Assembly (NCBI GenBank): GCA_905198745.1
Contig: CAJKDU010000035.1
Coordinates: forward strand, 1 to 24,935
Length of the DNA stretch: 24,935 bases
From: an uncultured Prevotella sp.
Lineage (GTDB): Bacteria; Bacteroidota; Bacteroidia; Bacteroidales; Bacteroidaceae
Direction of reading: 5' to 3'
Every line of letters begins with the position of its first letter. Position 1 is the first letter of the stretch. Of the stretch, positions 7,071 to 14,818 are shown piece after piece. Both the position numbers and the translations under genes were made by a program. Below the pieces are notes generated by a model that was not told the DNA's origin, ran no database searches, and saw nothing but the letters and a program-made list of their open reading frames with translations.

Positions 7071-8242
7071 TATTCCTCGTCCTCCTCGTCGTCGTATTCA
7101 AAGTCGTCGAGATCCTCAATCTCACTCTCGTCAAGATACTCAATGTCTTCGTCTTCACCCTCGTCGTGCATTTCGGATGCAAACGTCTTCATGTCCTTGT
7201 CGCGGTGCACGAGTGTGTCTTCGGCCGTAATTTCCTGCAGCTTGTTGCTTTCGCTGTTCAATTCTGTCCATAACACGTCCTTGAGCTCATTAAGCCCGAA
7301 TCCTGTAACGGAGGAAATGAAAACCACGGGAAGGTCTTGGGGTAGTGTTTCCTTGAGCATTTCTATTAGTTCCTCGTCGAGCAAGTCGCATTTGGTGATG
7401 GCAAGTACCCGGTGCTTGTCGAGCATGTCGGGGTTGAAGTTGCGCAACTCGTTGAGCAACACCTCATATTCCTTTTTGATGTCGTCAGTGTCTCCCGGTA
7501 CCATGAAAAGCAGCAGGGAGTTGCGCTCAATGTGGCGCAGAAAGCGAAGTCCCAGTCCTTTTCCTTCGCTTGCTCCCTCGATGATTCCGGGAATGTCAGC
7601 CATGACAAACGACTTGTTGTCGCGGTAGCCGACTATGCCGAGAGACGGTTCAAGCGTGGTGAAAGGATAATTGGCAATCTTGGGACGGGCGCTCGAAAGT
7701 GAGGAGAGCAGTGTGCTCTTGCCAGCGTTGGGGAAGCCTACAAGTCCCACGTCGGCAAGCAGTTTCAATTCCATGATGATGGTCATCTCTTGCATGGGTT
7801 CTCCCGGCTGGGCATAGCGTGGTGCCTGGTTGGTGGCAGACCTGAATTGGAAATTGCCGAGTCCGCCACGTCCGCCCTTGAGCAGAAGCACTTCCTGTCC
7901 GTCATAGGTCACATCGCATACGTATTTCCCGGTTTCGGCATTGTATACGACCGTTCCGCAAGGCACGTCAATGAAGACATCTTTGCCGTCAGTGCCGTGG
8001 CATTTGTCTCTTCCTCCGTTTCCGCCATGTTCGGCAAACACGTGCCGCTGGAATTTCAAGTGCAGCAGGGTCCAGTAGTTGTGGTTGCCACGGAGATAGA
8101 TGCTGCCGCCTTTACCGCCGTCGCCGCCGTCAGGACCGCCGTTTGGCTGGTATTTCACGTGGCGCAGGTGCATGGAACCTTTACCGCCCTTGCCAGAGCG
8201 GCAGTATATCTTAACATAGTCAACGAAATTGGATTCTGCCAT
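7070..8242 (-). CDS. Obg family GTPase (ObgE/CgtA)
   Basis: A 390-aa essential GTPase that acts in 50S ribosome assembly and stress signalling. The glycine-rich Obg fold occupies 1-158 (SGKGGKGS, GGPDGGDGGKGG, GGRGGLGNFQF). The G domain shows G1 GFPNAGKST (169-177), the switch II motif DIPG (216-219), G4 TKCD (283-286) and G5 SSV (310-312). In place of the OCT domain of some orthologues there is an acidic tail of Asp/Glu from about residue 360 to the end. The stop overlaps the pgeF start. A strong terminator lies between adk and this gene, so it probably has its own promoter, which I could not place with confidence. Confidence 0.96.
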   Translation of the reverse strand: MAESNFVDYVKIYCRSGKGGKGSMHLRHVKYQPNGGPDGGDGGKGGSIYLRGNHNYWTLLHLKFQRHVFAEHGGNGGRDKCHGTDGKDVFIDVPCGTVVYNAETGKYVCDVTYDGQEVLLLKGGRGGLGNFQFRSATNQAPRYAQPGEPMQEMTIIMELKLLADVGLVGFPNAGKSTLLSSLSSARPKIANYPFTTLEPSLGIVGYRDNKSFVMADIPGIIEGASEGKGLGLRFLRHIERNSLLLFMVPGDTDDIKKEYEVLLNELRNFNPDMLDKHRVLAITKCDLLDEELIEMLKETLPQDLPVVFISSVTGFGLNELKDVLWTELNSESNKLQEITAEDTLVHRDKDMKTFASEMHDEGEDEDIEYLDESEIEDLDDFEYDDEEDEE

Positions 8243-8302
8243 TTTCTTTGTTGGGTATTTGGAGTTGATGTGAATGAAAAATAGGAGTGGGGTGTTCTAC
8301 AA

Positions 8303-8350
8303 AAAAGTTGGTTTTGAGCCTTGGCCAAAATAACCCAAGGCTCAAAACCC
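8303..8350 (-). terminator. Intrinsic terminator after adk
   Basis: A perfect 15-bp stem (8310-8324 with 8335-8349, core TTTTGAGCCTTGG). On the minus strand it is followed by AACTTTTTTG. It separates adk from obg although both genes run the same way, so it ends or attenuates the hpt-adk transcript. Confidence 0.85.
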
Positions 8351-8370
8351 GATATGTGTTACAGGATGAA

Positions 8371-8943
8371 TTACAGGTTGTCGATAACCTTGCAAATGTC
8401 ATCAAAGATGCGGTCGAGTTCACCCAATCCGTTAATTTGGTGATGGATGCCTTCATTTTCGTACCAGTCTATCAATGGAGAAGTCTGGTTGTGGTAAACG
8501 TCGAGACGCTTCTTGATGGTCTCTTCGTTGTCGTCGCTTCTTCCGCTTTGCTGTCCGCGGAGCAGGAGGCGCTTCATCAGTTCGTCTTCAGGCACGTGCA
8601 GCTCAATCATGGCTGCCACCTTGTGTCCGCGTTCGGCAAGCATCTTTTTCAAGGCTTCTGCTTGAGGGATAGTGCGGGGGAAACCGTCGAAGATGACACC
8701 CTTATGCTCCTTGCCGAAACTGTCGTAAACACTGGCGAGGATATCAATCATCAGTTCATCGGGGATGAGCTGTCCGTTGTCGATATAGCCTTTGGCTGTC
8801 TTGCCCAGTTCTGTTCCGTTCTTGATCTCGCTGCGGAGCACGTCGCCCGTAGAGATGTGGTTGAGACCATACTTCTCAATCATCTTGTCGCTCTGCGTGC
8901 CTTTGCCTGCACCTGGAGCGCCGAAAATTACGATATTCTTCAT
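8371..8943 (-). CDS. Adenylate kinase
   Basis: A 190-aa cytosolic enzyme interconverting ATP + AMP and 2 ADP. The P-loop GAPGAGKGT is at residues 8-16, followed by the AMP-binding segment STGDVLRSEI and by GFPRTIPQAEAL. The LID is short (RGQQSGRSDDNEETIKKRL) without the Cys4 zinc finger of long forms, as is usual in Bacteroidetes. The start lies 28 bases after the hpt stop, so the two purine-nucleotide genes form one unit ending at the terminator at 8303-8350. Confidence 0.97.
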   Translation of the reverse strand: MKNIVIFGAPGAGKGTQSDKMIEKYGLNHISTGDVLRSEIKNGTELGKTAKGYIDNGQLIPDELMIDILASVYDSFGKEHKGVIFDGFPRTIPQAEALKKMLAERGHKVAAMIELHVPEDELMKRLLLRGQQSGRSDDNEETIKKRLDVYHNQTSPLIDWYENEGIHHQINGLGELDRIFDDICKVIDNL

Positions 8944-8971
8944 TTACTTGTTTAATATGTTGTGTTATTGC

Positions 8972-9511
8972 TTATTCGCTAACGAGCGTATAGATGTCTC
9001 TCAGATTGCGCCCTTGCTGGTCATAGTCGAGCCCGTAGCCCACGATGAAGTCGTTGGGAATCTCCATGACCGTGTAGTCAATGTCAAGGTCTACCGTGAG
9101 TTTCTCCGGCTTGAGCAACAGTGTGCAGATGCTTACCGATGCGGGGTTGTGCTCTTTGAGTTGGTCAAGCATGTTCTGCATGGTCAGCCCCGACTCCACA
9201 ATGTCTTCTACGATGATCACGTTGCGTCCGGTAAGGTCGGTGTTGATGCCAATCATCTTCTTGATTTTTCCTGTTGAAGAAGTGCCCTCATAAGATGCAA
9301 GCTTGACAAAAGAGATTTCGCATGGAATGGTTACCATCTTCATCAAGTCGGCAGCAAACATGAAAGAGCCGTTGAGCACAGCGAGGAAAATAGGGGTCTT
9401 GCCCTCCATGTCCTTGTTGATGCGGTCTGCCACAGCCTGGATGCGTTTCAGTATTTCAGCTTCGGGGATGGACGTTTCAAACGTCTTGTCCTTGATTTTA
9501 ACTCTGCTCAT
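8972..9511 (-). CDS. Hypoxanthine (guanine) phosphoribosyltransferase
   Basis: A 179-aa purine salvage enzyme making IMP/GMP from hypoxanthine/guanine and PRPP. The PRPP motif VIIVEDIVESGLT has Glu102/Asp103, and AVLNGSFMFAADL and YGLDYDQQGRNLRDIY match the family. The frame stays open upstream to 9568, but the start at 9511 (MSRVKIKDKTFE) is preferred: it gives the family N-terminus, and the promoter box at 9536-9543 lies inside the longer version. First gene of the hpt-adk unit and divergent from nnr. Confidence 0.95.
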   Translation of the reverse strand: MSRVKIKDKTFETSIPEAEILKRIQAVADRINKDMEGKTPIFLAVLNGSFMFAADLMKMVTIPCEISFVKLASYEGTSSTGKIKKMIGINTDLTGRNVIIVEDIVESGLTMQNMLDQLKEHNPASVSICTLLLKPEKLTVDLDIDYTVMEIPNDFIVGYGLDYDQQGRNLRDIYTLVSE

Positions 9512-9535
9512 GATACTTTTTAAAATAATTTGTCG

Positions 9536-9543
9536 CAAAATTA
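9536..9543 (-). promoter_or_regulatory. Putative -7 element of hpt
   Basis: TAATTTTG on the minus strand matches TAnnTTTG, 24 bases before the ATG at 9511. No -33 box is recognised. Confidence 0.55.
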
Positions 9544-9586
9544 CAAAAAATAAGTCGAACGTGGGCATGGATTAGGAGAAATTATG

Positions 9587-9594
9587 TATTTTTG
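9587..9594 (+). promoter_or_regulatory. Putative -7 element of nnr, very close to the start codon
   Basis: TATTTTTG followed by CACGAG, with the ATG only 7 bases after the last G. If used, the mRNA would have almost no 5' leader. A TGGG at 9562-9565 is a poor -33 match. An AGGAGA at 9574-9579 could instead serve an upstream ATG at 9584, which would place this box inside the coding region. Confidence 0.45.
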
Positions 9595-9601
9595 CACGAG
9601 T

Positions 9602-11119
9602 ATGAAGATTTTCACTAGTGCTCAGAGTCATGAGCTTGATAAATATACTATAGAGAATGAGCCAATCGCTTCGATTGACTTGATGGAGCGTGCTGCCAAA
9701 GTGATCACGCATGCCATCATGGAAGAATGGAGTAATCTGATGCCCGTTGTGGTGTTTGCCGGTCCGGGCAACAATGGCGGTGACGCCCTTGCCGTGGCAC
9801 GCCTTCTTGCAGAGCAAGACTATCAAGTGTCGGTCTTCCTGTTTAATGTGAAGGGGAAACTTTCCCCGGAATGTGAACAGAACAAGAAGCGGCTTGTGGA
9901 GGGGAAGCGTGTCAAGAGCTTCACCGAGGTGACCGTGCAGTTCGATCTCCCCACACTTGATGCCGGCACTCTTGTGGTCGACGGCCTGTTCGGCTCCGGG
10001 CTCAACAAACCGCTTGCCGGAGGTTTCGCCTCGCTGGTGAAATATGTAAACCAAAGCAATGCCACCGTTGTGAGCATTGATATGCCGTCGGGTCTGATGG
10101 CAGACGACAATACGTTTAATATTCCGGCAAACATAATTAAGGCGAATCTTACGCTAACCATCCAGCACAAGAAACTTTCCATGCTCTTTGCCGACTGCCA
10201 GCCTTATGTGGGCAGGGTGAAGGTGATGGACATAAGGCTCAGCCAGGATTGGGTGGCTCGCACCAAGACGCAATGCTCCATACTCGAAGAAAGCGAAGTG
10301 AGGGCCTTGCTGAAACACCGTGACGACTTTGCCCACAAGGGCAGCATGGGCAATGCTCTCCTCGTGGCTGGCAGCTACGGCATGTCGGGAGCTGCCGTGC
10401 TTGCTGCCAGAGCCTGTCTGAGAGCCGGTGTGGGCAAGGTGACAGTGCATACGCCCAAGCGCAATTATGACATCATGCAAATAGCTGTGCCCGAGGCAGT
10501 GATGCAGATGGACCGCGACGAGACCTGTTTTTCAGAGGCTGTGGATACGGCTGATTTTGATGCATTGGGCATTGGCCCGGGACTGGGTTTGCAGGAAAGT
10601 ACCGCCATTGCGCTTATTGCCCAGTTGAGGCGGACGCAGGCGCCTATTGTTGCCGACGCCGATGCGCTCAACATCCTGGCCAATCACAACGCATGGATGC
10701 AGCAGTTGCCCGAAAACCTGATACTCACGCCACATCCCAAGGAACTGGAACGACTTACTGGCGGTCATTGTTCCTGCGACTACGAACGCCTTGCAAAGGC
10801 TCGCACTCTGGCCGAACACCATCACGCCTATGTCATTCTGAAGGGGCATTATTCAGCCCTCTGCATGCCCGATGGACAAGTGGTGTTCAATTCCACCGGC
10901 AATTCCGGTATGGCTACAGCCGGGAGCGGCGATGTGCTCACGGGCATTCTTACTGCTCTCTTGGCGCGCGGCTACAGTCAGGAATCGGCCTGCAAACTGG
11001 GCATGTATCTGCATGGATTGGCCGGCGACCTCGCAGCCAAAGACCTGGGAAAGGAGAGCCTGGTGGCAGGTGATATCGTAAAGTATTTGTCAAAGGCTTT
11101 TCTATGGCTGGACGACTAA
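9602..11119 (+). CDS. Bifunctional NAD(P)H-hydrate repair enzyme (epimerase + dehydratase)
   Basis: A 505-aa fusion that repairs damaged NAD(P)HX. The N-terminal YjeF_N epimerase domain (about 1-215) has VFAGPGNNGGDALAVARLL, VDGLFGSGLN and SIDMPSGL. The C-terminal ribokinase-like dehydratase (about 235-505) has AHKGSMGNALLVAGSYGMSG, LGIGPGLG, the catalytic GNSGMATAGSGDVLTG and a preceding LTPHPKELERL. The start at 9602 (MKIFTSAQ) gives the family N-terminus; an ATG at 9584 would add MYFCTS. Followed 21 bases later by the DUF4831-like gene, likely co-transcribed. Confidence 0.96.
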   Translation: MKIFTSAQSHELDKYTIENEPIASIDLMERAAKVITHAIMEEWSNLMPVVVFAGPGNNGGDALAVARLLAEQDYQVSVFLFNVKGKLSPECEQNKKRLVEGKRVKSFTEVTVQFDLPTLDAGTLVVDGLFGSGLNKPLAGGFASLVKYVNQSNATVVSIDMPSGLMADDNTFNIPANIIKANLTLTIQHKKLSMLFADCQPYVGRVKVMDIRLSQDWVARTKTQCSILEESEVRALLKHRDDFAHKGSMGNALLVAGSYGMSGAAVLAARACLRAGVGKVTVHTPKRNYDIMQIAVPEAVMQMDRDETCFSEAVDTADFDALGIGPGLGLQESTAIALIAQLRRTQAPIVADADALNILANHNAWMQQLPENLILTPHPKELERLTGGHCSCDYERLAKARTLAEHHHAYVILKGHYSALCMPDGQVVFNSTGNSGMATAGSGDVLTGILTALLARGYSQESACKLGMYLHGLAGDLAAKDLGKESLVAGDIVKYLSKAFLWLDD

Positions 11120-11140
11120 GGAACAAAACAAAGGAATGAT

Positions 11141-12184
11141 ATGAAAACAAAACTATTGTCACTGGCACTGCTTTGGGCAGGCTTCTCTTCTCTTGCCGTG
11201 GCGCAGGAAGAGGGGGTTACATACTGTTTGCCAAAGACGGCAGCGAAGTTTACGCTCAGAATAGAAAAGACCACCTATACGCCTGGAGACTTTGCCGAAT
11301 ATGCAACTCGTTTCCTGCGTGTGAAAGCCGGTACAGAGAAGGCCGTGGCTTATCGTCTTGTGGATTGTCGCATGAGTCAGTATGCGGAACCGGATACGGC
11401 ACGGCTCTTCGTGCTCAAGGTCGGCGACAAACGTGGCATTTCCAACGTGCAACTTGACAATCGCGGCATTTTGCTTGCTGTCAACGATCAGCCGGTGGCT
11501 CAGCCTGCCGGCGACCAGGCTTTTGTGCCGGCTCCCAAACCTAAGCGCGTCAACCCACGCGATTTCCTCAGTCAGGAGATATTGGCTGCGGGAAGCAACA
11601 TGAAGATGGCAGAACTCACCGCACAGGATATTTATGAAATACGCGACAGCCGTAACCAGCTTTCACGTGGACAAGCCGATTATATGCCCAAGGATGGGGA
11701 ACAGTTGAAACTGATGCTTCAGAAACTGGACACTCAAGAGGCTGCCATGCTGCAGCTCTTTACGGGCACTACAGACCGTGACACGGCAGAAGTGGAGGTG
11801 GATTTCGTGCCGTTGCGCGAGACCAGTCGGCAGTTGCTGTTCCGCTTTTCCCAGCGTCGGGGCTTGGTGGATGTGGACGACCTGGGCGGCAATCCTTACT
11901 ACATATCTGTGGAAGACGAACACAGTGTGCCACCACCATCACCTGTAGACCCGAAGAAAAAGAAGGAAAAGGAACCGGTGCTCTATTCGTGCATTCCGGG
12001 ACGTATCCGGTTGACGCTCTCGGATGGGGCCAAGGCGTGGAAAAGTTTCGAGATGTATGCTGCCCAATTCGGACAACTCAACCCCATTGATGAAGACGTC
12101 ATCAACAAAAAGGTCAACACGCAAGTGGTGCTGAATCCGCTGACCGGTGGACTTGAAAAGATAAAGACAGAACAGGCACAATAA
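11141..12184 (+). CDS. Secreted DUF4831-like protein, unknown function
   Basis: A 347-aa protein with a signal peptide (MKTKLLSLALLWAGFSSLAVAQ) and no later membrane segment, so probably periplasmic or surface-linked. The layout recalls the Bacteroidetes DUF4831 family: the early segment TYCLPKTAAKFTLRIEKTTYTPGDFAEYA, then LSQEILAAGSNMKMAELTAQDIYEIRDSRNQLSRG and a late RIRLTLSDGAKAWKSFEMYAAQFG. A linker with PPPSPVDPKKKKEKE lies near residues 265-282. No catalytic motif is seen. It follows nnr closely and ends before two hairpins. The family assignment is from memory. Confidence 0.75.
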   Translation: MKTKLLSLALLWAGFSSLAVAQEEGVTYCLPKTAAKFTLRIEKTTYTPGDFAEYATRFLRVKAGTEKAVAYRLVDCRMSQYAEPDTARLFVLKVGDKRGISNVQLDNRGILLAVNDQPVAQPAGDQAFVPAPKPKRVNPRDFLSQEILAAGSNMKMAELTAQDIYEIRDSRNQLSRGQADYMPKDGEQLKLMLQKLDTQEAAMLQLFTGTTDRDTAEVEVDFVPLRETSRQLLFRFSQRRGLVDVDDLGGNPYYISVEDEHSVPPPSPVDPKKKKEKEPVLYSCIPGRIRLTLSDGAKAWKSFEMYAAQFGQLNPIDEDVINKKVNTQVVLNPLTGGLEKIKTEQAQ

Positions 12185-12193
12185 AAACGTGTC

Positions 12194-12235
12194 ATCCGGG
12201 ATTTGAAGTTGCCACAGTGACTTCAATTCCCGGAT
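12194..12235 (+). terminator. Hairpin after the DUF4831-like gene
   Basis: A 16-bp stem with one T-T mismatch: ATCCGGGA...TCCCGGAT outside, TTGAAGT/ACTTCAA inside. No T tract follows directly, so it may protect the 3' end rather than terminate alone; a better terminator follows at 12256. Confidence 0.5.
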
Positions 12236-12255
12236 TGGTGCAAACACCGTGATGA

Positions 12256-12287
12256 AAGCCAGGCTGCTGCTTGGCTTTTTCCTTTTT
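12256..12287 (+). terminator. Intrinsic terminator
   Basis: The stem AAGCCAGGC/GCTTGGCTT (one G-T pair) with loop TGCT is followed by TTTCCTTTTT. It ends the nnr-DUF4831 unit. Confidence 0.75.
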
Positions 12288-12442
12288 CTTGAAGGCCTCT
12301 CTCGCGTGCGCGCACGCGCAGGAAAAGTTTTTCGTTTTTTCGGCACTATCCGTCACTTTTCTTGATGCTTTACGGTTTTGCGCTGGTTGTGAGTGAGATA
12401 AGTGGAGTGATGGATGCGTGATAGATGGGCTAATATCCCTCA

Positions 12443-12600
12443 CTTCTATCACCGATTCATCACTTGTCAGGTTGAAACGGAATGCCTAAAGTCGGTTCCT
12501 CGGTTTGGGCAATGATAGCTGGACAGATGGACCAAGTGTAAGTCCACTAACGCGTCGTAAGTCTGCCACTAACGCGTCGTAAGTCTGCCACTAATGATGT
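12443..12600. repeat. Dispersed intergenic repeat element, copy 2
   Basis: It starts CTTCTATCACC like copy 1 (84-266) and keeps matching blocks such as GTTTG..CAA. It ends in a 22-bp tandem array: a shortened 19-bp unit at 12538-12556 and full units at 12557-12578 and 12579-12600, core AAGTCTGCCACTAACGCGTC. The copy lies between the convergent DUF4831-like and radical SAM genes and in the same orientation as copy 1. The rest of the 567-base non-coding gap holds only terminator-like hairpins, including GCATCC-ATTC-GGATGC at 12643-12658. Confidence 0.75.
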
Positions 12601-12711
12601 GTAAACGGGTTATTGGGTGATGGTGTCCTGTTAGGAAGTGATTCTGCATCCATTCGGATGCTGCGCCATCGGGTGTTGCTCCCAATTCGGGATGAACCAT
12701 GTCAATGAACG

Positions 12712-12748
12712 ATGAGGTGACAATGGCCCTTGGCCTTTGTCACCTCAT
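12712..12748 (-). terminator. Hairpin at the 3' end of the radical SAM gene
   Basis: A perfect 12-bp stem ATGAGGTGACAA/TTGTCACCTCAT with GGCC/GGCC inside, three bases beyond the stop codon. There is no strong T tract on the minus strand. Confidence 0.6.
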
Positions 12749-12751
12749 TGC

Positions 12752-13531
12752 TTAGTAGGCTACGGTACAGGGTATGCCTAAAGCCAAGACTTTGTTGCGT
12801 ATGTTGTCGAGTACAACAGGTTCGGCTTTCCGGAGCCCGCTTGCGGGAGTCTCCCTGTCGATGGTGTAAATCATCACTCTTTGGGGAGCAATGTCTTTGA
12901 GTGCCTCAAGCCATGGGGCTACGTGCCGTTCGTCCGTGTTGTTCACGTCTGTGCCGTCGAAGGAGCCTTTCATGAAAAGGGTTTGTATGATGACGTGTCC
13001 ATGAAACGCCTTTAGGTTTTCCACGACATCGCCTACACGGTAGTGTTGGCTCACAGGGCGATCTACCAATCTGATGTAGTCCTCGCTTGCCGTGTCAAGT
13101 TTCTGAATGTTGTTGTCGAGGGCTGCCAATGCTTGCCTTACCTCTGGCTTGTGGGTGAACGTGGCGTTGCTCATCACGCTCACGGTAGCATGGGGATAAT
13201 ACTTGTCGCGCAACCGGAGCGTGTCGGAAACAATTTGCGCAAAATGCGGGTGCGAGGTGGGCTCTCCGTTGCCTGCAAAAGAAATGTCGTCGAGTGGCTT
13301 GTTCCCGGAACTTCTGTGGGCGAGTGTTTCTTCAAGAGCCTCTCTCACCTCCGAACGTGAAGGACGGGGAAGCCGGGGAAGGTGAGAACTGTTGAATCCA
13401 CATTCGCAATAGATGCAGTCGAAAGTGCAGCACTTCCCGTCTTTCGGCATCAGGTTGATGCCGAGGGAAATACCCAGTCGGCGGCTCCTCACCGGGCCGT
13501 AAATAGGTGAATCATATAATACCGTGCTCAT
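12752..13531 (-). CDS. Radical SAM protein (COG0731-like)
   Basis: About 259 aa from the ATG at 13531 (MSTVLYDSPIYGPVRSRRLG). The 4Fe-4S/SAM motif CTFDCIYC (CxxxCxxC) is followed by FAGNGEPTSHPHF, the glycine-rich SAM-binding segment. An SPxY-like N-terminus and LGINLMP place it with the wybutosine-synthase-like or uncharacterised radical SAM group often annotated only by domain. The substrate is unknown. The frame can be extended to a TTG at 13555, but that codon lies in the -7 box, so the ATG is preferred. Divergent from ftsX. Confidence 0.85.
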   Translation of the reverse strand: MSTVLYDSPIYGPVRSRRLGISLGINLMPKDGKCCTFDCIYCECGFNSSHLPRLPRPSRSEVREALEETLAHRSSGNKPLDDISFAGNGEPTSHPHFAQIVSDTLRLRDKYYPHATVSVMSNATFTHKPEVRQALAALDNNIQKLDTASEDYIRLVDRPVSQHYRVGDVVENLKAFHGHVIIQTLFMKGSFDGTDVNNTDERHVAPWLEALKDIAPQRVMIYTIDRETPASGLRKAEPVVLDNIRNKVLALGIPCTVAY

Positions 13532-13552
13532 AACGTTCTTTTGTTCGAAGGG

Positions 13553-13560
13553 CAAAGGTA
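13553..13560 (-). promoter_or_regulatory. Putative -7 element of the radical SAM gene
   Basis: TACCTTTG on the minus strand fits TAnnTTTG, 21 bases before the ATG at 13531. Confidence 0.6.
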
Positions 13561-13624
13561 GGTTTTTTTGCGGACTTTCGTTGTTAATAGTGGTTAAACG
13601 TTCGTTCGGGCGGTAATTTTTTTG

Positions 13625-13632
13625 TTACTTTG
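13625..13632 (+). promoter_or_regulatory. Putative promoter of the ftsX operon
   Basis: TTACTTTG followed by CACC resembles the -7 box (one mismatch in TA). TTCG at 13601-13604, 20 bases upstream, is a 3-of-4 match to the -33 TTTG. A perfect palindrome ACCAAATTTGGT follows at 13634-13645. Confidence 0.5.
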
Positions 13633-13665
13633 CACCAAATTTGGTATATTATATCCTTTTTATAA

Positions 13666-14544
13666 ATGGGAAAGAAACGTAAGAATACCGGCAATCGCCA
13701 TGGGTTGCAGGTCGTGACGCTGTGCATAAGCACAGCATTGGTGCTCATTTTGTTGGGCTTGGTTCTGTTCACAGCCTCCACGGCTCAGAATCTTTCATCC
13801 TACATGAAAGAAAACCTTGTGGTTACGGTGATGCTTCGGTCTGACATGAGTGGAGCCGAGGGCAGGCAGTTTTGCAAGGCCATCAAGGCCAAGCCCTATA
13901 TCAATAAGGTTACTTTTGTGAGTAAGGAAGAGGCCCTTCGTGAGGGAACCAAGGACATGGGCATCAACCCCAAGGAATTTGTGGGCTACAACCCGTTCAC
14001 GCCATCAGTGGAGCTACAGCTTCGTGCCGACTACGCCAACAATGATTCGCTTGTATGGATAAGTAAGGAAATCAAGCGCGACCGCAATGTGACAGACGTA
14101 ACCTATCAGCAAGACTTGATAGAAAGCGTCAACAGCACCCTGCAGAAAGTGAGTCTTGTGCTCCTGGTGCTTGCTGCTTTGCTCACCATCGTTTCGTTCT
14201 CACTGATCAACAACACCGTGCGCCTTTCTGTCTATTCGCGCCGTTTCACTATTCACACCATGAAACTGGTCGGTGCCTCGTGGGGATTCATTCGTGCGCC
14301 GTTCATCCGCAAGGCCGTGTGCGAGGGCATTGTGGCTGCCATCCTGGCCGATGCCGTGCTTGGTGCCGGTCTTTATGCCCTTTACACCTACGAACCGGAA
14401 ATCATTTCGGTGGTCAACTGGCAAGTGCTTGTGCTGACCGGAGTGTCAGTGCTGCTCTTCGGACTGATTATCACAACATTCTGTGCCTACATCTCGGTCA
14501 ACAAGTTCTTGAGAATGAAAGCCGGCGACCTCTATAAGATTTAG
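13666..14544 (+). CDS. Cell-division permease FtsX
   Basis: A 292-aa inner-membrane protein that, with the ATPase FtsE, activates peptidoglycan hydrolases at the septum. It has a short basic N-terminus, TM1 (about 15-38) and an extracytoplasmic domain (about 45-160, with VTVMLRSDMS and the EEALREG/NPFTPSVELQL region). Three C-terminal TM segments follow (about 163-185, 212-237, 255-280), with the typical ISVNKFLRMKAGDLY end. ftsE is not adjacent, as is common in Bacteroidetes, where ftsX heads this operon. Confidence 0.92.
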   Translation: MGKKRKNTGNRHGLQVVTLCISTALVLILLGLVLFTASTAQNLSSYMKENLVVTVMLRSDMSGAEGRQFCKAIKAKPYINKVTFVSKEEALREGTKDMGINPKEFVGYNPFTPSVELQLRADYANNDSLVWISKEIKRDRNVTDVTYQQDLIESVNSTLQKVSLVLLVLAALLTIVSFSLINNTVRLSVYSRRFTIHTMKLVGASWGFIRAPFIRKAVCEGIVAAILADAVLGAGLYALYTYEPEIISVVNWQVLVLTGVSVLLFGLIITTFCAYISVNKFLRMKAGDLYKI

Positions 14545-14566
14545 CAAACATAAAGAATTTAGATAT

Positions 14567-14818
14567 ATGGATAAAAGAAACTTGGCATTGGGCAAGGTCA
14601 ATTTCCTGATGCTTACCATTGGAATGGTAGTAGTTATTCTCGGGTTCATCCTGATGAGTGGTTCCGGCTCGGATGAGTCTGCCTACGATCCGGAAATCTT
14701 CAGTTTCATGCATATCAAGGTGGCGCCAGTCATTTGTCTCGTAGGCTTCCTTTCTATCATTGGAGCCATTGTGTACAAACCTAAGGACAAGGAGGAAATC
14801 AGTAATGAACACTCTTGA
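14567..14818 (+). CDS. DUF3098 small membrane protein
   Basis: An 83-aa protein with two predicted TM helices (about 12-30 and 51-67) separated by SGSGSDESAYDPEIFSFMHIKVAP. It matches the DUF3098 family that sits between ftsX and uppP in Bacteroidetes. Its function is unknown; the conserved position suggests an envelope or division role. Its last 14 bases overlap uppP, suggesting translational coupling. Confidence 0.88.
   Translation: MDKRNLALGKVNFLMLTIGMVVVILGFILMSGSGSDESAYDPEIFSFMHIKVAPVICLVGFLSIIGAIVYKPKDKEEISNEHS

Noticed and set aside
12241..12452. Basic minus-strand frame in the gap after the DUF4831-like gene
   Set aside because: It covers terminators, has arginine/lysine bias explained by the T-rich terminator DNA, and shows no family features.
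13553..13555. TTG start for the radical SAM gene
   Set aside because: It lies within the -7 element; the ATG at 13531 gives the better N-terminus.
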